DNA from: Frondihabitans sucicola | GTDB lineage: Bacteria > Actinomycetota > Actinomycetes > Actinomycetales > Microbacteriaceae | DNA length: 64,000 nucleotides | Assembly: GCF_030296615.1 (NCBI RefSeq) | Contig: NZ_AP027733.1 | Coordinates: 372,001-436,000, forward strand | Direction of reading: 5' to 3' | Shown here: piece after piece, positions 8,548 to 17,141 of the stretch | Numbering within the stretch: position 1 is the stretch's first letter | How the letters are laid out: each line of letters opens with the position of its first letter | Translations under genes and position numbers: made by a program | Notes under the pieces: model-generated | Database searches by the model: none | The model's input: only the letters and a program-made list of their open reading frames with translations | Told to the model about the DNA's origin: nothing

Positions 8548-8563
8548 CTCCCATCCCCGACCC
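8548..8563. repeat. Dispersed 16-bp repeat, copy 2
   Basis: Perfect CTCCCATCCCCGACCC on the + strand, upstream of the 8475 promoter. Confidence 0.8.
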
Positions 8564-8591
8564 CCCGCCGTCCGGCGCCAGGGCACGACGA

Positions 8592-8624
8592 AGCCCGCGC
8601 CGCTCCGTGGGGCGTGCGCGGGCT
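8592..8624 (-). terminator. Hairpin terminator
   Basis: AGCCCGCGC/GCGCGGGCT 9-bp stem, directly downstream of the 8635-9750 stop. Confidence 0.5.
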
Positions 8625-8634
8625 CTCGGGGCGA

Positions 8635-9750
8635 CTAGAGGGCGGTGCGGCGACCGTAGCGGTCCACGCGGTAGTTCTGGCCGTTCTCCTGCTGGTAGTC
8701 GATGCCGTCGCGGCCCATGTAGTTCAGGCGCACCTTGTCGCCCGCAGGGACGTCGTCGATGTGGCGCTTCAGCGTGGGGTACTTCACGCGCGCTCCCGCG
8801 AGGTCCTCGGCGGCGCCCCACCAGGATTCCTCGGTCTCGCCTTCGCCGACGGCAGCCCAGTCCTCGAAGCCGTCGATGGAGAGCATGGGCATCCACCATC
8901 CGGCGAGGGTGGCGCCGTGCTCGCTGTCGATGGCCTCGGTGTAGGCCTCGATGACGAAGTTGTCGATGGCGACCTCGTGGCCGCCGATGGTGCGGTACTT
9001 GAGTCGGCCGAGGGGCGGCTGGTCGATGGGTGCCTCCAGGCGCACGCCCTGAGGCCGCTCCGCATCCGCGGGGTAGTACTCGTCGAGGGTCAGCGTGGTG
9101 GCGGCGTAGACGGGAAGCGCGTCCGTCGCGCGGAGTCGAATCCAGCGCTCGGCGGCAACCGTGCCGTCGCCGTCAGCGAAGGCGTAGACCCGCTCGGGGT
9201 CGAGGGTGTTCGTGAAGGCCTGGCGGATGCCCTTGTCGTCGTGGAAGTGAATGTCTCCGAGGGGCACGTCGGCGATGGGGCGCTGGAGGCGCTGGCCGAC
9301 GAGCATCGCGTACTCGTTCATGGTGGCGTTCGCCTCGACGTCGCCCGCGTGCATCACGGCCGTCCAGCAGGCGTGGCCCTTGGCGTCGACGTCGATCGAC
9401 CAGAGCTGGGCGGGGGCGAAGGTCTCTCGCGGCTGGTGGTCGAGGGCGTAGTAGGTGCCGTCACCAATGCCGTAGACGATCTCGACCGGGGTGCCGTCGC
9501 CCTTCCAGTACTTGAGGCGCCCGGTGGGGATGTCGGCGATGTCGCGCTTCAGGGTGATGCCCGCGGGCGGGGTTGCGCTCGAAGTATCCCACCACGTCTC
9601 GATCGTCTGGTAGTCGACGACGGCCTGCCAGTAGAGGCCGTGCTCGTCGTCGCTGAGGAACCAGAACCCGGCGCGCTCGTGCCCCTCGTTGAGATTGTCG
9701 CTGTAGAAGATGGGCCGAGCTGAAATCGGGGTCGAAATCGTGGTGTTCAT
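8635..9750 (-). CDS. Protein with four internal repeats (371 aa)
   Basis: Not recognised. Four copies of an I/P-x-G-x-hydrophobic motif recur (ADIPTGRLKYW, ADVPLGDIHFH, PPLGRLKYRT, DDVPAGDKVRL), each about 90-110 residues apart. The protein therefore looks built from four related units, each with a Trp/Tyr-rich stretch beforehand. The ATG at 9750 follows the leader. It forms a single-gene unit divergent from the lipoprotein at 9847. Function unknown. Confidence 0.75.
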   Translation of the reverse strand: MNTTISTPISARPIFYSDNLNEGHERAGFWFLSDDEHGLYWQAVVDYQTIETWWDTSSATPPAGITLKRDIADIPTGRLKYWKGDGTPVEIVYGIGDGTYYALDHQPRETFAPAQLWSIDVDAKGHACWTAVMHAGDVEANATMNEYAMLVGQRLQRPIADVPLGDIHFHDDKGIRQAFTNTLDPERVYAFADGDGTVAAERWIRLRATDALPVYAATTLTLDEYYPADAERPQGVRLEAPIDQPPLGRLKYRTIGGHEVAIDNFVIEAYTEAIDSEHGATLAGWWMPMLSIDGFEDWAAVGEGETEESWWGAAEDLAGARVKYPTLKRHIDDVPAGDKVRLNYMGRDGIDYQQENGQNYRVDRYGRRTAL

Positions 9751-9829
9751 GGTGATCTGGGTCCTCTCGTCACCCGTCCCTCGGGCGATAATTTGAAGGT
9801 ACAGTACACCTCCGACATTTTGCGTCACG
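9751..9829 (-). promoter_or_regulatory. Class I promoter and AGGGA-loop leader
   Basis: TACTGT at 9806-9801. Leader stem CGCCCG-AGGGA-CGGGTG (one wobble pair), then GAGAGGAC. The -35 is weak. Confidence 0.75.
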
Positions 9830-9846
9830 CACCCTTGAGGACTCCC

Positions 9847-10293
9847 ATGCAGCGCCTTCTCCCCCTCGCCCTCGCGGCTACCCTCGCCACCGCCGCCCTG
9901 GCTGGGTGCGCCATGCTCCCCAACTCGGGCGACGTCGATGCTGCGCGCGCGGCTCGTGATGCGTCGTCGGCGCCTGCCGCTCCCGTGACGCCGTCCGTCG
10001 CCCCTGCGGCTCCGAGCACCACGCCTGCTGCACCGGCGACCCCCGCCCCGCTCACGCTGGACCAGCGAGCATGGGGCAACTGCGTCGCGTACGCGCAGTC
10101 GATGCAGGACGACCTGACCTTCGGCGCCTACGCGAGCGAGAGGGTCCTCGCCGTCCCCGGGCAGCGACGCTCCATCGCCGTGCCAGTGGCGACCATCGGT
10201 GGCGTGACGGACTCCTACGCGAGCTTCACCTGCTCGATCGACGACTCGTCGAGCGCAACGGTCCTCTCCGGGGGCCTCTCGGACGCGCACTGA
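9847..10293 (+). CDS. Small lipoprotein (148 aa)
   Basis: The signal peptide MQRLLPLALAATLATAALAGC ends in the lipobox LAGC at about residue 21. A long Ala/Pro/Thr/Ser linker (about 30-75) follows, then a C-terminal globular part with two Cys (WGNCVAYAQ, ASFTCSIDD). It is predicted to be attached to the outer face of the membrane. The start is the ATG at 9847 after TTGAGGACTCCC. The role is unknown; surface exclusion would be one speculation. Confidence 0.75.
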   Translation: MQRLLPLALAATLATAALAGCAMLPNSGDVDAARAARDASSAPAAPVTPSVAPAAPSTTPAAPATPAPLTLDQRAWGNCVAYAQSMQDDLTFGAYASERVLAVPGQRRSIAVPVATIGGVTDSYASFTCSIDDSSSATVLSGGLSDAH

Positions 10294-10331
10294 CCACTGC
10301 CCCCTGGGGCGGCCGTCCTCTCTGGCGAACC

Positions 10332-10405
10332 TTGACGCTTTCAGTTACTGCATGTACTGTAGCCACGAAGCGCTGAGGGACAGCGCGACGAGAGGACCGT
10401 CCACC
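10332..10405 (+). promoter_or_regulatory. Class I promoter and AGGGA-loop leader
   Basis: TTGACG (10332-10337), 17 bp, TACTGT (10355-10360). Leader stem GCGCTG-AGGGA-CAGCGC, then CGAGAGGACC. Confidence 0.85.
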
Positions 10406-10734
10406 ATGCTTTCCACCTTCAGCTTCCGCGCCGCCTCCACCCCCTCGCTCTCGGCCTCGGCGGCCTGCGCGACTCGCGCGGCGTCGACATCGCAGGGACC
10501 TTCGCGTCCTTCGCTGACGCCCTGCGCGCCGTCAATGCCCTGACCTTCGAGGGGCGCGACCTCAACGTGGACCTGCTCCACGCCACCAGCGACCCTGTCG
10601 ATGCCGCGGCGCTCGGAATCGATGCGGCCCCCGGCACGCTCGTCGTGCGGCTCCGCGACAACCGCCTCCCGGATCGGCCGTGGACGCGCGTGCGCGAGGC
10701 ACTCGACCGCGCGGAGGCGAGCCTGGCGGCCTGA
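10406..10734 (+). CDS. Unknown small protein, frameshifted (about 109 aa)
   Basis: The ATG at 10406 follows the leader. The first frame is lost in the CCCCC run near 10441-10445. One extra C gives LALGLGGLRDSRGVDIAGTF, then RAVNALTFEGRDLNVDLLH, to the TGA at 10732-10734. The corrected protein has a basic helical C-terminus (RPWTRVREALDRAEASLAA). Not recognised. Confidence 0.6.
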
Positions 10735-10769
10735 GCACCGCCCCGGAGCCTGCCTCCGCAGGAGCTGTT

Positions 10770-10785
10770 CTCCCATCCCCGACCC
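10770..10785. repeat. Dispersed 16-bp repeat, copy 3
   Basis: Perfect CTCCCATCCCCGACCC between the 10734 stop and the next promoter. Confidence 0.8.
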
Positions 10786-10813
10786 ACTGCCCAGGTGGCC
10801 CTACTAGTCGACC

Positions 10814-10881
10814 GTGACAATGTCGGTGGGTGCATGTACGGTACGAATATGGCCCGAGGGACGGGCTGGAGAGGACGCATC
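10814..10881 (+). promoter_or_regulatory. Class I promoter and AGGGA-loop leader (variant -10)
   Basis: GTGACA, 17 bp, TACGGT (10837-10842) in TGTACGGTACG. Leader stem GCCCG-AGGGA-CGGGC, then GGAGAGGAC. Confidence 0.75.
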
Positions 10882-11286
10882 ATGCTGAGCATCAAGACCA
10901 CCCCCGAGGGCGTGGAGACGGACATCGCCGTCACGAACCCGATCCTGAACTACCTGCGCACGGAGCGCCCCCGTCGCACCGACGCCGAGTGGCTCGACGC
11001 CATCCTGCTCACCTGGAGCCGCTGGCTCGGCTGGCTGGCCGAGAGCGGTCAGCGCGGCAGCCTCGGCTCGATCCCCGCCGAGTACGGCTTCACGCCGCGT
11101 GCGTTCGGCGACTTCGGCCCGGCCTACGACGACATCGAGGATGCCCTGGATGTCGTCCGGCACACAGGCATCGAGGATGACGTGTGGTGCGCCGAGTGCG
11201 AGACCGTGGCGATCGCCATCCGCCACGCGGCCCGTGTCATGCACCTGATCGTCGTCGCCGACGAGCGCCAGGCGGTGGCCGCATGA
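10882..11286 (+). CDS. Unknown small protein (134 aa)
   Basis: Not recognised. Start MLSIKTTPEGVETDIAVTN, with Trp-rich helices in the middle (LTWSRWLGWLAESG) and a Cys pair CAEC near residue 110. First gene of a three-gene forward operon; its stop overlaps the next start by the ATGA type. Confidence 0.7.
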   Translation: MLSIKTTPEGVETDIAVTNPILNYLRTERPRRTDAEWLDAILLTWSRWLGWLAESGQRGSLGSIPAEYGFTPRAFGDFGPAYDDIEDALDVVRHTGIEDDVWCAECETVAIAIRHAARVMHLIVVADERQAVAA

Positions 11287-11942
11287 GTACCCTCGCTGCC
11301 GTCGCGCCCGCCTTCCCCAGCCTCGACCCGATTCGCTTCGGCGAGCCGACCGACTCCCGCGAATGGAACGTCCTGCTGGACTGCTGGCGCGAGAACACCG
11401 GGCACAACGACGAGGACAAGGTCGGCGACGCCCGCGCCTGGCTCCAGGCCGTCCTCCAGACCTGGGACGACCGCTTCACCCGCCTCCTGGGCCCGATCAG
11501 CGAGCGGGTCTACGGCGACCTGAACAACTACCACGTCGGCTTCGAATTCCAGGACCTGGAGACCGCGATGGCCGAGTACCGGTTCGAGCAGGAGGGCTTC
11601 CACGGCAGAGAGCGCTCCATCGTCCAGGCCCACCTGGCCGCGATGGTGCTGCACGCCGCGAACGTCCTGCGCCGCTACATCGCCATCTTCGGCGAGTTCG
11701 AGAGCGAGGAGCACCCGTCACTGCGGGGGATGCGCTTAGAGGATGGCGGCTTCGCCCCCGGCGCCGTCCTCTGTCAGAAGCACCTGCTGGACCCGTCTGC
11801 ACTCGCGCAGTGCCACGAATGGGCCGCCTCCCGCGCGGCGCGTGTCGTCGACGGCTGGGTGCCGGTGCCCTCGGGCGTCACGGTGCGCTGCATCGCGTGT
11901 GTCGGCGAGGACGACGCACGTCGAGGGCGAGGCATCGAGTGA
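11283..11942 (+). CDS. Unknown protein (219 aa)
   Basis: Not recognised. The N-terminal part (WLQAVLQTWDDRFTRLLG) resembles the W-x-AVLxTW helix of the upstream 10882 gene (WLDAILLTWSRWLG), so the two may be diverged paralogues. A C-terminal Cys/His stretch (CQKHLLDPSALAQCHEWAAS ... CIACVGED) suggests metal binding. Start and stop overlap both neighbours by 4 bases. Confidence 0.7.
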   Translation: MSTLAAVAPAFPSLDPIRFGEPTDSREWNVLLDCWRENTGHNDEDKVGDARAWLQAVLQTWDDRFTRLLGPISERVYGDLNNYHVGFEFQDLETAMAEYRFEQEGFHGRERSIVQAHLAAMVLHAANVLRRYIAIFGEFESEEHPSLRGMRLEDGGFAPGAVLCQKHLLDPSALAQCHEWAASRAARVVDGWVPVPSGVTVRCIACVGEDDARRGRGIE

Positions 11943-12496
11943 CGGCCCCGCAGGGGCTCATGGCGAGCCTCGACCTCACGTCGCCCGTTGGCGTTGCGCG
12001 GCGTCACGCACGCTTCGCCACGGCCTTCGGGATGTTCGGCGGGCCATCCACCCCGTCGGCGACCTTCGCTCACCTGAAGGCCGAGATGGCCCGGCCCGCG
12101 CACATCCGCTTCCTCATGACGCACGGCTCCAGGAAGTACGTCGGCGAGATCACGGACGGCCTCGACACCGGCGAGTACACGGCGATCGCCGAGCTTCACG
12201 AGGGGACGATCCCCTGCGACATCCTCGTGGTCTTCGCGTGCTTCCAGGAGCCCGAAGCCTGGCTGCCGCTCGTGGAGCCGGGGAGCGGCGTCGTGACGTA
12301 CTCCGACCTGCTCTACAACCGATCGATCAGTCCCCTCGTGTCCGAGTTCGGCAAGGAGCCGTTCGTCACCCCGCGCGAGGTGGGCATGATCCTCGACAAG
12401 ACCGCAGCACGGCGCGCTGCGGAGTCTCCCAGCGGCGACTACTTCTACCGAGACAAGTGGCGGACGGCCATCAAGGAGCGCCCCGGCACCGCGTGA
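11939..12496 (+). CDS. Unknown protein (185 aa)
   Basis: Not recognised. The GTG at 11939 overlaps the upstream stop (GTGA); the ATG at 11960 is an alternative. Soluble protein with MTHGSRKYVGEITDGLD and YRDKWRTAIKERPGTA. Last gene of the 10882-12496 operon. Confidence 0.65.
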   Translation: MTAPQGLMASLDLTSPVGVARRHARFATAFGMFGGPSTPSATFAHLKAEMARPAHIRFLMTHGSRKYVGEITDGLDTGEYTAIAELHEGTIPCDILVVFACFQEPEAWLPLVEPGSGVVTYSDLLYNRSISPLVSEFGKEPFVTPREVGMILDKTAARRAAESPSGDYFYRDKWRTAIKERPGTA

Positions 12497-12515
12497 GCTA
12501 CCAGCGCGCAAGGTG

Positions 12516-12590
12516 TGGCACTCGTCACGTTTAAGGTGTACTGTAGAAGATGACGAGTCGAGGGACGGCTCGGCGAGAGGACCCATCAGC
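12516..12590 (+). promoter_or_regulatory. Class I promoter and AGGGA-loop leader
   Basis: TACTGT at 12539-12544, poor -35. Leader stem GAGTCG-AGGGA-CGGCTC, then GCGAGAGGAC. Confidence 0.75.
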
Positions 12591-13025
12591 ATGAGCGGCA
12601 CGCTCACCGTCGTCAGCGCGAGCATCATCGTGCACACGTCGCCCGACACCGAGGCGGGGCGCCAAGAGGCGCAGCACGTCTACCGCATGACCGCGCGCAA
12701 GCACCCCGACAAGCTCGTGCAGTTGAAGCTCGCCCGCCCCGACCGCTCCGTCGCCCTCATCGCCTTCAACCAGCAGCCGAGCGTCGACTTCGACCTCACG
12801 CAGTCCGACATCCGACTGCTGACTCTCGCGCTCAACGTCCTCAACAACGCCATCGCCAACCCGGCCTACGCCCCGTGGGCGCCCCTGGCGGCGAACGAAG
12901 CCGTCGACCCTCTCGCCAGCCGCGAGGGAACCACCGCCGCCATCGACCGCCTCGCCGCAGGCTTCGAGGGCATCCGCTTCACCCAGCCGCCAGCCACGCT
13001 GGCGCCCGCGCACCCGCGCTCCTAA
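12591..13025 (+). CDS. Unknown small protein (144 aa)
   Basis: Not recognised. Start MSGTLTVVSASIIVHTS. Central hydrophobic helix LTQSDIRLLTLALNVLNNAI, and a Pro/Ala C-terminus. Single-gene unit under its own class I promoter. Confidence 0.7.
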   Translation: MSGTLTVVSASIIVHTSPDTEAGRQEAQHVYRMTARKHPDKLVQLKLARPDRSVALIAFNQQPSVDFDLTQSDIRLLTLALNVLNNAIANPAYAPWAPLAANEAVDPLASREGTTAAIDRLAAGFEGIRFTQPPATLAPAHPRS

Positions 13026-13193
13026 ACTCACCCCGAGCCGACTTGCAGGCTCGCCGAAGCCCACGCCACCCACACTGGCCGGGCGCTCAGGACGGCGAAG
13101 GTCCCCCGGACGCCCGGACGTGGATCGCAGGAGAGAACCAGTCGGAGCAACTCGACCGCTCGTGGTGTGGGAACGCGCAGAGACGAGACACTC

Positions 13194-13759
13194 ATGACCA
13201 AGAACGCCCGCCGCAAGAAATCGGTCCGCAAGCGCGCCGCCGACGCAGGCACGACCTTCTCCGCAGCCCAGGACAACTCGCACCTCGACGGCGGCCTGGT
13301 CTTCCTCACCGTGCCCCGCGACGCAGCGCCGAGCGAGCCGCTGCCCATCGACCCGTCGAGCCCGCTCTTCGTCGACTATCTGGGCCTCCTGCGCGAGACG
13401 CGCGATGTCGAGGCCACGCCATTCGAGCAGCCCGCGGAGATGAGCGTCCTGATCGCGGAGGCCCGAGCGCGCATCGCGGCGCGGGGCCCGCACCCCTGGT
13501 GCACGCGGACAAGCCCGAGCACCAGGCGGGCCTCGAAGCCCTCTCCCGGCGCCTCGGCTCGCTCTTCATCGCGCCCGCGGCGCGCCAGAAGCGACGCCAG
13601 GCCGACCTGCTCCTTGAGGGGAATCGTGTCCACGCCTTGGCAGAGCGGTACGCCGCCGACCGAGCGTCTTTCCAGGCCGCCCTGCGCGACGCGCCGCCTG
13701 CACCCGCAGCCGCGTACGGCCCCCGGAGCCCGCGGGTCAGGGATGGGAGAACCCGATGA
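13194..13759 (+). CDS. Unknown basic protein, frameshifted (about 188 aa)
   Basis: The ATG at 13194 starts MTKNARRKKSVRKRAADAG, a basic tail. The frame is lost in CCCC at 13493-13496. One extra C continues as LVHADKPEHQAGLEALSRRLG and QKRRQADLLLEGNRVHALAER to the stop at 13759. The region before the start (13026-13193) has no class I promoter. The 3' end overlaps a dispersed 16-bp repeat. Not recognised. Confidence 0.6.
13734..13749. repeat. Dispersed 16-bp repeat, copy 4
   Basis: GGGTCAGGGATGGGAG on the + strand. It overlaps the 3' end of the preceding gene. Confidence 0.75.
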
Positions 13760-13810
13760 AGACGTCCGCTTCGGAGCAGCCCGTAACGCGCGTTACTTCC
13801 CGCTCCAAAC

Positions 13811-13877
13811 TTGACAGTCATCTATGAACGTGTACTGTAGGAGTATGGCGCTGAGGGACAGTGCCCGAGAGGACTCC
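13811..13877 (+). promoter_or_regulatory. Class I promoter and AGGGA-loop leader
   Basis: TTGACA, 16 bp, TACTGT (13833-13838). Leader stem GGCGCTG-AGGGA-CAGTGCC (one wobble), then CGAGAGGAC. Confidence 0.85.
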
Positions 13878-14447
13878 ATGAAGCTCAGCGACATCACCGC
13901 AGGCGAGGTCTATGCCTACAGCACCAAGCGCGACCCCTGGGAATGGCGCACCGACAGCGATGCCGCCTTCGTCCTGGATGCCAGTGGCGACTACTCCCGC
14001 TCCGGGGGCAGCGGCCACCACTCAGGGCGCATCACCAACTTCGTCGGCAACAGCCGCAGCCAGCGCATGGTCGTGATCGCGACGCCCAGCGGGCCGCACA
14101 AGGTAGCCGACCACCTGAAGGCCCTCGCCGCCATCGACCTGTCCTCGATCAACGACCTCCGTGACAACGCCTCGATCCTCGGCGATCGCTTCCGGGTCCG
14201 CGCCGTTCGTGCGCAGGACATCGTGGCCACCTGGGAGCAGTTCAACGCCGAATGGGATGTCCTCGAAGTCTCGCTCCGCAAGAAGCGCGAGGACGGCGAC
14301 GCTCGCGCGAAGGCGCTCACGGAAGGTCGTCGCAAGGTGGAGGCGGACCTCGCAGCGAAGGGCCTCACGAACGCGAGCGTCGACATGCAGTCAGGCCGGG
14401 TGCTGGTGAACCTCAAGCAGCTCCAGGACCTGCTGGCCGCCCAGTAG
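13878..14447 (+). CDS. ITAGE-family protein, copy 1 (189 aa)
   Basis: The start MKLSDITAGEVYAYSTK matches the start of the 38949-39527 protein (MKTTEITAGELYTTGT). Both have a C-terminal Arg/Glu/Lys helix followed by a short beta segment, so they are probable distant paralogues. Residues about 125-165 form a charged helix (LRKKREDGDARAKALTEGRR). Function unknown. Single-gene unit. Confidence 0.7.
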   Translation: MKLSDITAGEVYAYSTKRDPWEWRTDSDAAFVLDASGDYSRSGGSGHHSGRITNFVGNSRSQRMVVIATPSGPHKVADHLKALAAIDLSSINDLRDNASILGDRFRVRAVRAQDIVATWEQFNAEWDVLEVSLRKKREDGDARAKALTEGRRKVEADLAAKGLTNASVDMQSGRVLVNLKQLQDLLAAQ

Positions 14448-14502
14448 GCATCACTGATCTGGAAGCATGGGGCAGGCGCCCTGGGTCATTTCCAAACCGT
14501 GG

Positions 14503-15084
14503 CTACGCGGCCTCCCGAAGAGCGCGCGAGCCGATTTCTGACCAGGTGTCGGTTCGCTTATTCCACGCCATCGCCGTCCACTTGGGTAGTGCGTTGAGCC
14601 GCTCCTCGACCTTGGCGGCGCCGTGAGACAACGCTTCGCTCACCGTGGTCTGATGCAGATAGGTAGACCAGGCATCGAAGTAAGACTGAGGGATGTGTGG
14701 CGTCGATACGATGAATCGAGAGCCGGGCACTTCCCGCGCCCTATCCCGCCAACCTGCGACGATCGAGCCGAGTGGGCCAGCGAGGCCCCGTTGCCGCTCC
14801 TCCGTTAGTTCGGACTCCCAGTCAGGCGTTCGGAATACGTAGGTCGACGGTTGGATCGGAGCCGATAGGGATGACCTGACGCTCCATGCTCGACTTTCGT
14901 CCATCGGTGGCAATGCCCGCGGGCTCAGTAAAACGAAGTCCCCGCCTGTCGGGAGTACCTCATTCATGACGGTCGCCGCCCATGCATGATCGCCCTGAAT
15001 CAAGACGTCCGAAACTGCTGGTACAAATCGCCGCGGCGAGTGTCCGTAAAGGATGTGCTCAAGGTTCGGGAAACTAATCGGCAT
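14503..15084 (-). CDS. Unknown protein of lower GC (193 aa)
   Basis: Not recognised. Soluble, Trp-rich (WESELTEERQRG, FDAWSTYLHQ, PKWTAMAWNKRTDTW). It uses visibly more A/T-ending codons than its neighbours and lacks class I or II control elements upstream, which suggests a later acquisition. The ATG at 15084 is the first in frame. Confidence 0.6.
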   Translation of the reverse strand: MPISFPNLEHILYGHSPRRFVPAVSDVLIQGDHAWAATVMNEVLPTGGDFVLLSPRALPPMDESRAWSVRSSLSAPIQPSTYVFRTPDWESELTEERQRGLAGPLGSIVAGWRDRAREVPGSRFIVSTPHIPQSYFDAWSTYLHQTTVSEALSHGAAKVEERLNALPKWTAMAWNKRTDTWSEIGSRALREAA

Positions 15085-15138
15085 AGTCGAAGGTTACGAA
15101 TAATCGCGCCACCCCCACCCTGCTACCAAGGTCGCTTT

Positions 15139-15821
15139 TCAAAGCGTGGGCAACCATGACGGGTACTCGTCACGAGCGCGCCAGAAGCTTATCTCGCCGC
15201 GGCGATCCCCGATGCTCTCGGGGTCGCTGATCCAGGTGCCGCAGGCGACGCAGCCATGGAGCGTGCGGTGCCGGTCGAGGTCGACGTGGATGACCTTCAC
15301 CTCGTGCACCGAGGAGGCCTTGTGCGCCTCCAGGTCGCCGGGAGCGACCGCGGGGTGCAGGAATTCGTCCGGGATCGGCAGGGCGCGCGCCACGGCGTCC
15401 AGTAACGCTTTCCGCCAGGCGTCGACCCACCAGGCGCCGTCGGCGCGGTACGGGACGCTCTCGGGGCGGCGGGTGCCCTCCCACGGGTTCGGCAGCTTGC
15501 GGAGGTCATGGATGATCGACTCCGTCGTGATCGGCGTGCCGGGCGAGCGGTACTGCCGGACGCTCGCGGCGTCGTGCACGTCGTTCAGCATCGCCTCGTA
15601 GGCGAAGTAGCGTTTTCCGGGGTCACCTCGCCGGAGGCCGAGCGGAGGGCCAGGCCCTGCCGGGTGCCGCCTCCGAGCACGGCGAGCGTGAGCTGGATGG
15701 CGACGATCTCTTCGTCGAAGCCAGCGGGGCCGACGTTCGGCGGCAGCTCGACATCCATCCACGCGTCGAGGCCGTCCATGTTGCGCGTGCTCGGTGCGGC
15801 GGGCCAGTCCGTGGTGCTCAT
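15139..15821 (-). CDS. Unknown protein, frameshifted (about 227 aa)
   Basis: The ATG at 15821 (MSTTDWPAAPS) runs to GEVTP. The frame is then lost in the GGGG run at 15619-15622. One extra base continues GKRYFAYEAMLNDVHDAASV, to LHGCVACGTWISDPESIGDR, to the stop at 15139. A CVAC pair and preceding His residues suggest a small metal site. Last gene of the 17877 to 15139 operon. Function unknown. Confidence 0.6.
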
Positions 15822-16048
15822 GCGCTCCTCCGAGGGTTCGTGTTCATGAGGTCGCTGATGATGAAGCAGACCATGCTGATCGCCGCGACGATCGCCATCA
15901 CGAGGGCGAGCGGGACGAGGACAACACCCAGGGTCCAGCCGAGGTTGGGCATGGTCACCAGGAGGACCAGGAGTGCCATCAGCTTCACGAGGACGGCGCC
16001 GAGCGCGACCTTCAGGGGCGCGGGCACACGCCTGGTGTCGAGCGTCAT
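15818..16048 (-). CDS. Small membrane protein (76 aa)
   Basis: Two long hydrophobic segments (about residues 13-32 and 36-66) with a basic N-terminus. The ATG at 16048 lies inside a GGGACACGGAAATG junction motif and overlaps the upstream stop. Function unknown. Confidence 0.65.
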   Translation of the reverse strand: MTLDTRRVPAPLKVALGAVLVKLMALLVLLVTMPNLGWTLGVVLVPLALVMAIVAAISMVCFIISDLMNTNPRRSA

Positions 16049-16320
16049 TTCCGTGTCCCTTCGATCCACTCGCGCGGGATGGGGTCGTCGGGGCCGAGCG
16101 GCGGCGCCTTCGGGCGCTTGGGCAGGGCGAAGATGTACGCCAGGAGTCCCACGAAACCCAGGAAGCCGCCGAGCAGGGTTCCGGCAGCGAGGATCGCCCG
16201 GCCGAGGGTCAGCTCGGGCGGTTCGATGATGCGGTTGACGACGGCGGCCACGATCAGCAGCGCGAAGCCTCCGATGGCGACGCGCTTGGCCCAGACGGCG
16301 AAGTGCTGGCGGCGGGTCAT
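16045..16320 (-). CDS. Small membrane protein (91 aa)
   Basis: Two membrane segments (about residues 12-30 and 42-66) and a cytoplasmic-type tail rich in Pro and charged residues (LPKRPKAPPLGPDDPIPREW). Overlaps both neighbours by 4 bases. Function unknown. Confidence 0.65.
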   Translation of the reverse strand: MTRRQHFAVWAKRVAIGGFALLIVAAVVNRIIEPPELTLGRAILAAGTLLGGFLGFVGLLAYIFALPKRPKAPPLGPDDPIPREWIEGTRK

Positions 16321-16730
16321 GCGAATCGCACTCCTGAGAGTCGGTGGATGCTGTCGAGCTGTTGTGCGACGCTGCCGACGAGGGACGGGTCGCAGGCCTC
16401 GAAGACGTCGACGAGTTCGGTGGGCCTGGCGGGCAAACCGGGGAAGACGTAGGCGCGCAGGCCGCTGCCCTGATCGCGGGCCATGCCGCTCGGCCAGACG
16501 TCGAGGCGGGCCCCGTTGATGCCGAGCTTCCAGCCTTCTGCCTCGGGGAGGCGTCGGGCTTCGCGGAGCGCCTCGAAGGCGTCGTGCCCGATGCCAGCCG
16601 TTTCTGGGAACGGCCCGGAGAGATGCACGGCCCAGTCGCCGCCGTCGAGCTGCACCCAGCCGACCGATGCGGTCACGGCGCGGTGGAGGCGGCGCTTGGC
16701 GGCGATGTCGATGCGCCCCTGCTCAGGCAT
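16317..16730 (-). CDS. Unknown small protein (137 aa)
   Basis: Not recognised. Soluble; starts MPEQGRIDIAAKRRLHRAV, contains FEALREARRLPEAEGWKLG and ends HRLSGVRFA. The ATG at 16730 overlaps the 3' end of the upstream gene by 8 bases, supporting co-translation. Confidence 0.65.
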   Translation of the reverse strand: MPEQGRIDIAAKRRLHRAVTASVGWVQLDGGDWAVHLSGPFPETAGIGHDAFEALREARRLPEAEGWKLGINGARLDVWPSGMARDQGSGLRAYVFPGLPARPTELVDVFEACDPSLVGSVAQQLDSIHRLSGVRFA

Positions 16731-17109
16731 GGGGGTCGACCTTCGCGTTGGGGACCATTCGCGATCGCGAGTACGAACCCTCCTCGCCGTCAGCGAAGCG
16801 GACGTACCAGCTCGTCGTGTTGCCCGGCGCGAGAAGGGTGGCGAGGAGATCGCCGATGCGGACAGAGTCGCCTGCCTGAAGGAGCGCGCGGGCACCCGTC
16901 AGAGCGTGCTGCGCGGCGACGATGATGTCGGCGGCCGACGGGGGCTCTTCGGAGGTGACGGGCAGCATGGCGACGTGCTCTTGGGTGTCGGCGAGTTCGA
17001 TCACGTAGTTGAAGTCGCCTCCCGCGTCGGGGCGGTCGACGAAGAAGACCTCGAAGTCGCAGCCTCCGTCGGTGAAGGCGGCGTCATAGACCGTTCCGGG
17101 CTGAGTCAT
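16723..17109 (-). CDS. Tandem paralogue pair 16.7/17.1 kb, member 2 (128 aa)
   Basis: Aligns with the upstream 17142-17537 product over its whole length. Shared features: DTQE.V, a P-A-x3-I-V-x2-A-x3-L stretch, VRIG..L, V.F.D.E, and a C-terminal R...PNA...P...A. Function unknown. A GGGACACGGAAA motif lies between the two genes. Confidence 0.7.
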   Translation of the reverse strand: MTQPGTVYDAAFTDGGCDFEVFFVDRPDAGGDFNYVIELADTQEHVAMLPVTSEEPPSAADIIVAAQHALTGARALLQAGDSVRIGDLLATLLAPGNTTSWYVRFADGEEGSYSRSRMVPNAKVDPHA

Positions 17110-17141
17110 GTCGTGTCTCCTGGTTTCCGTGTCCCCTCGCC

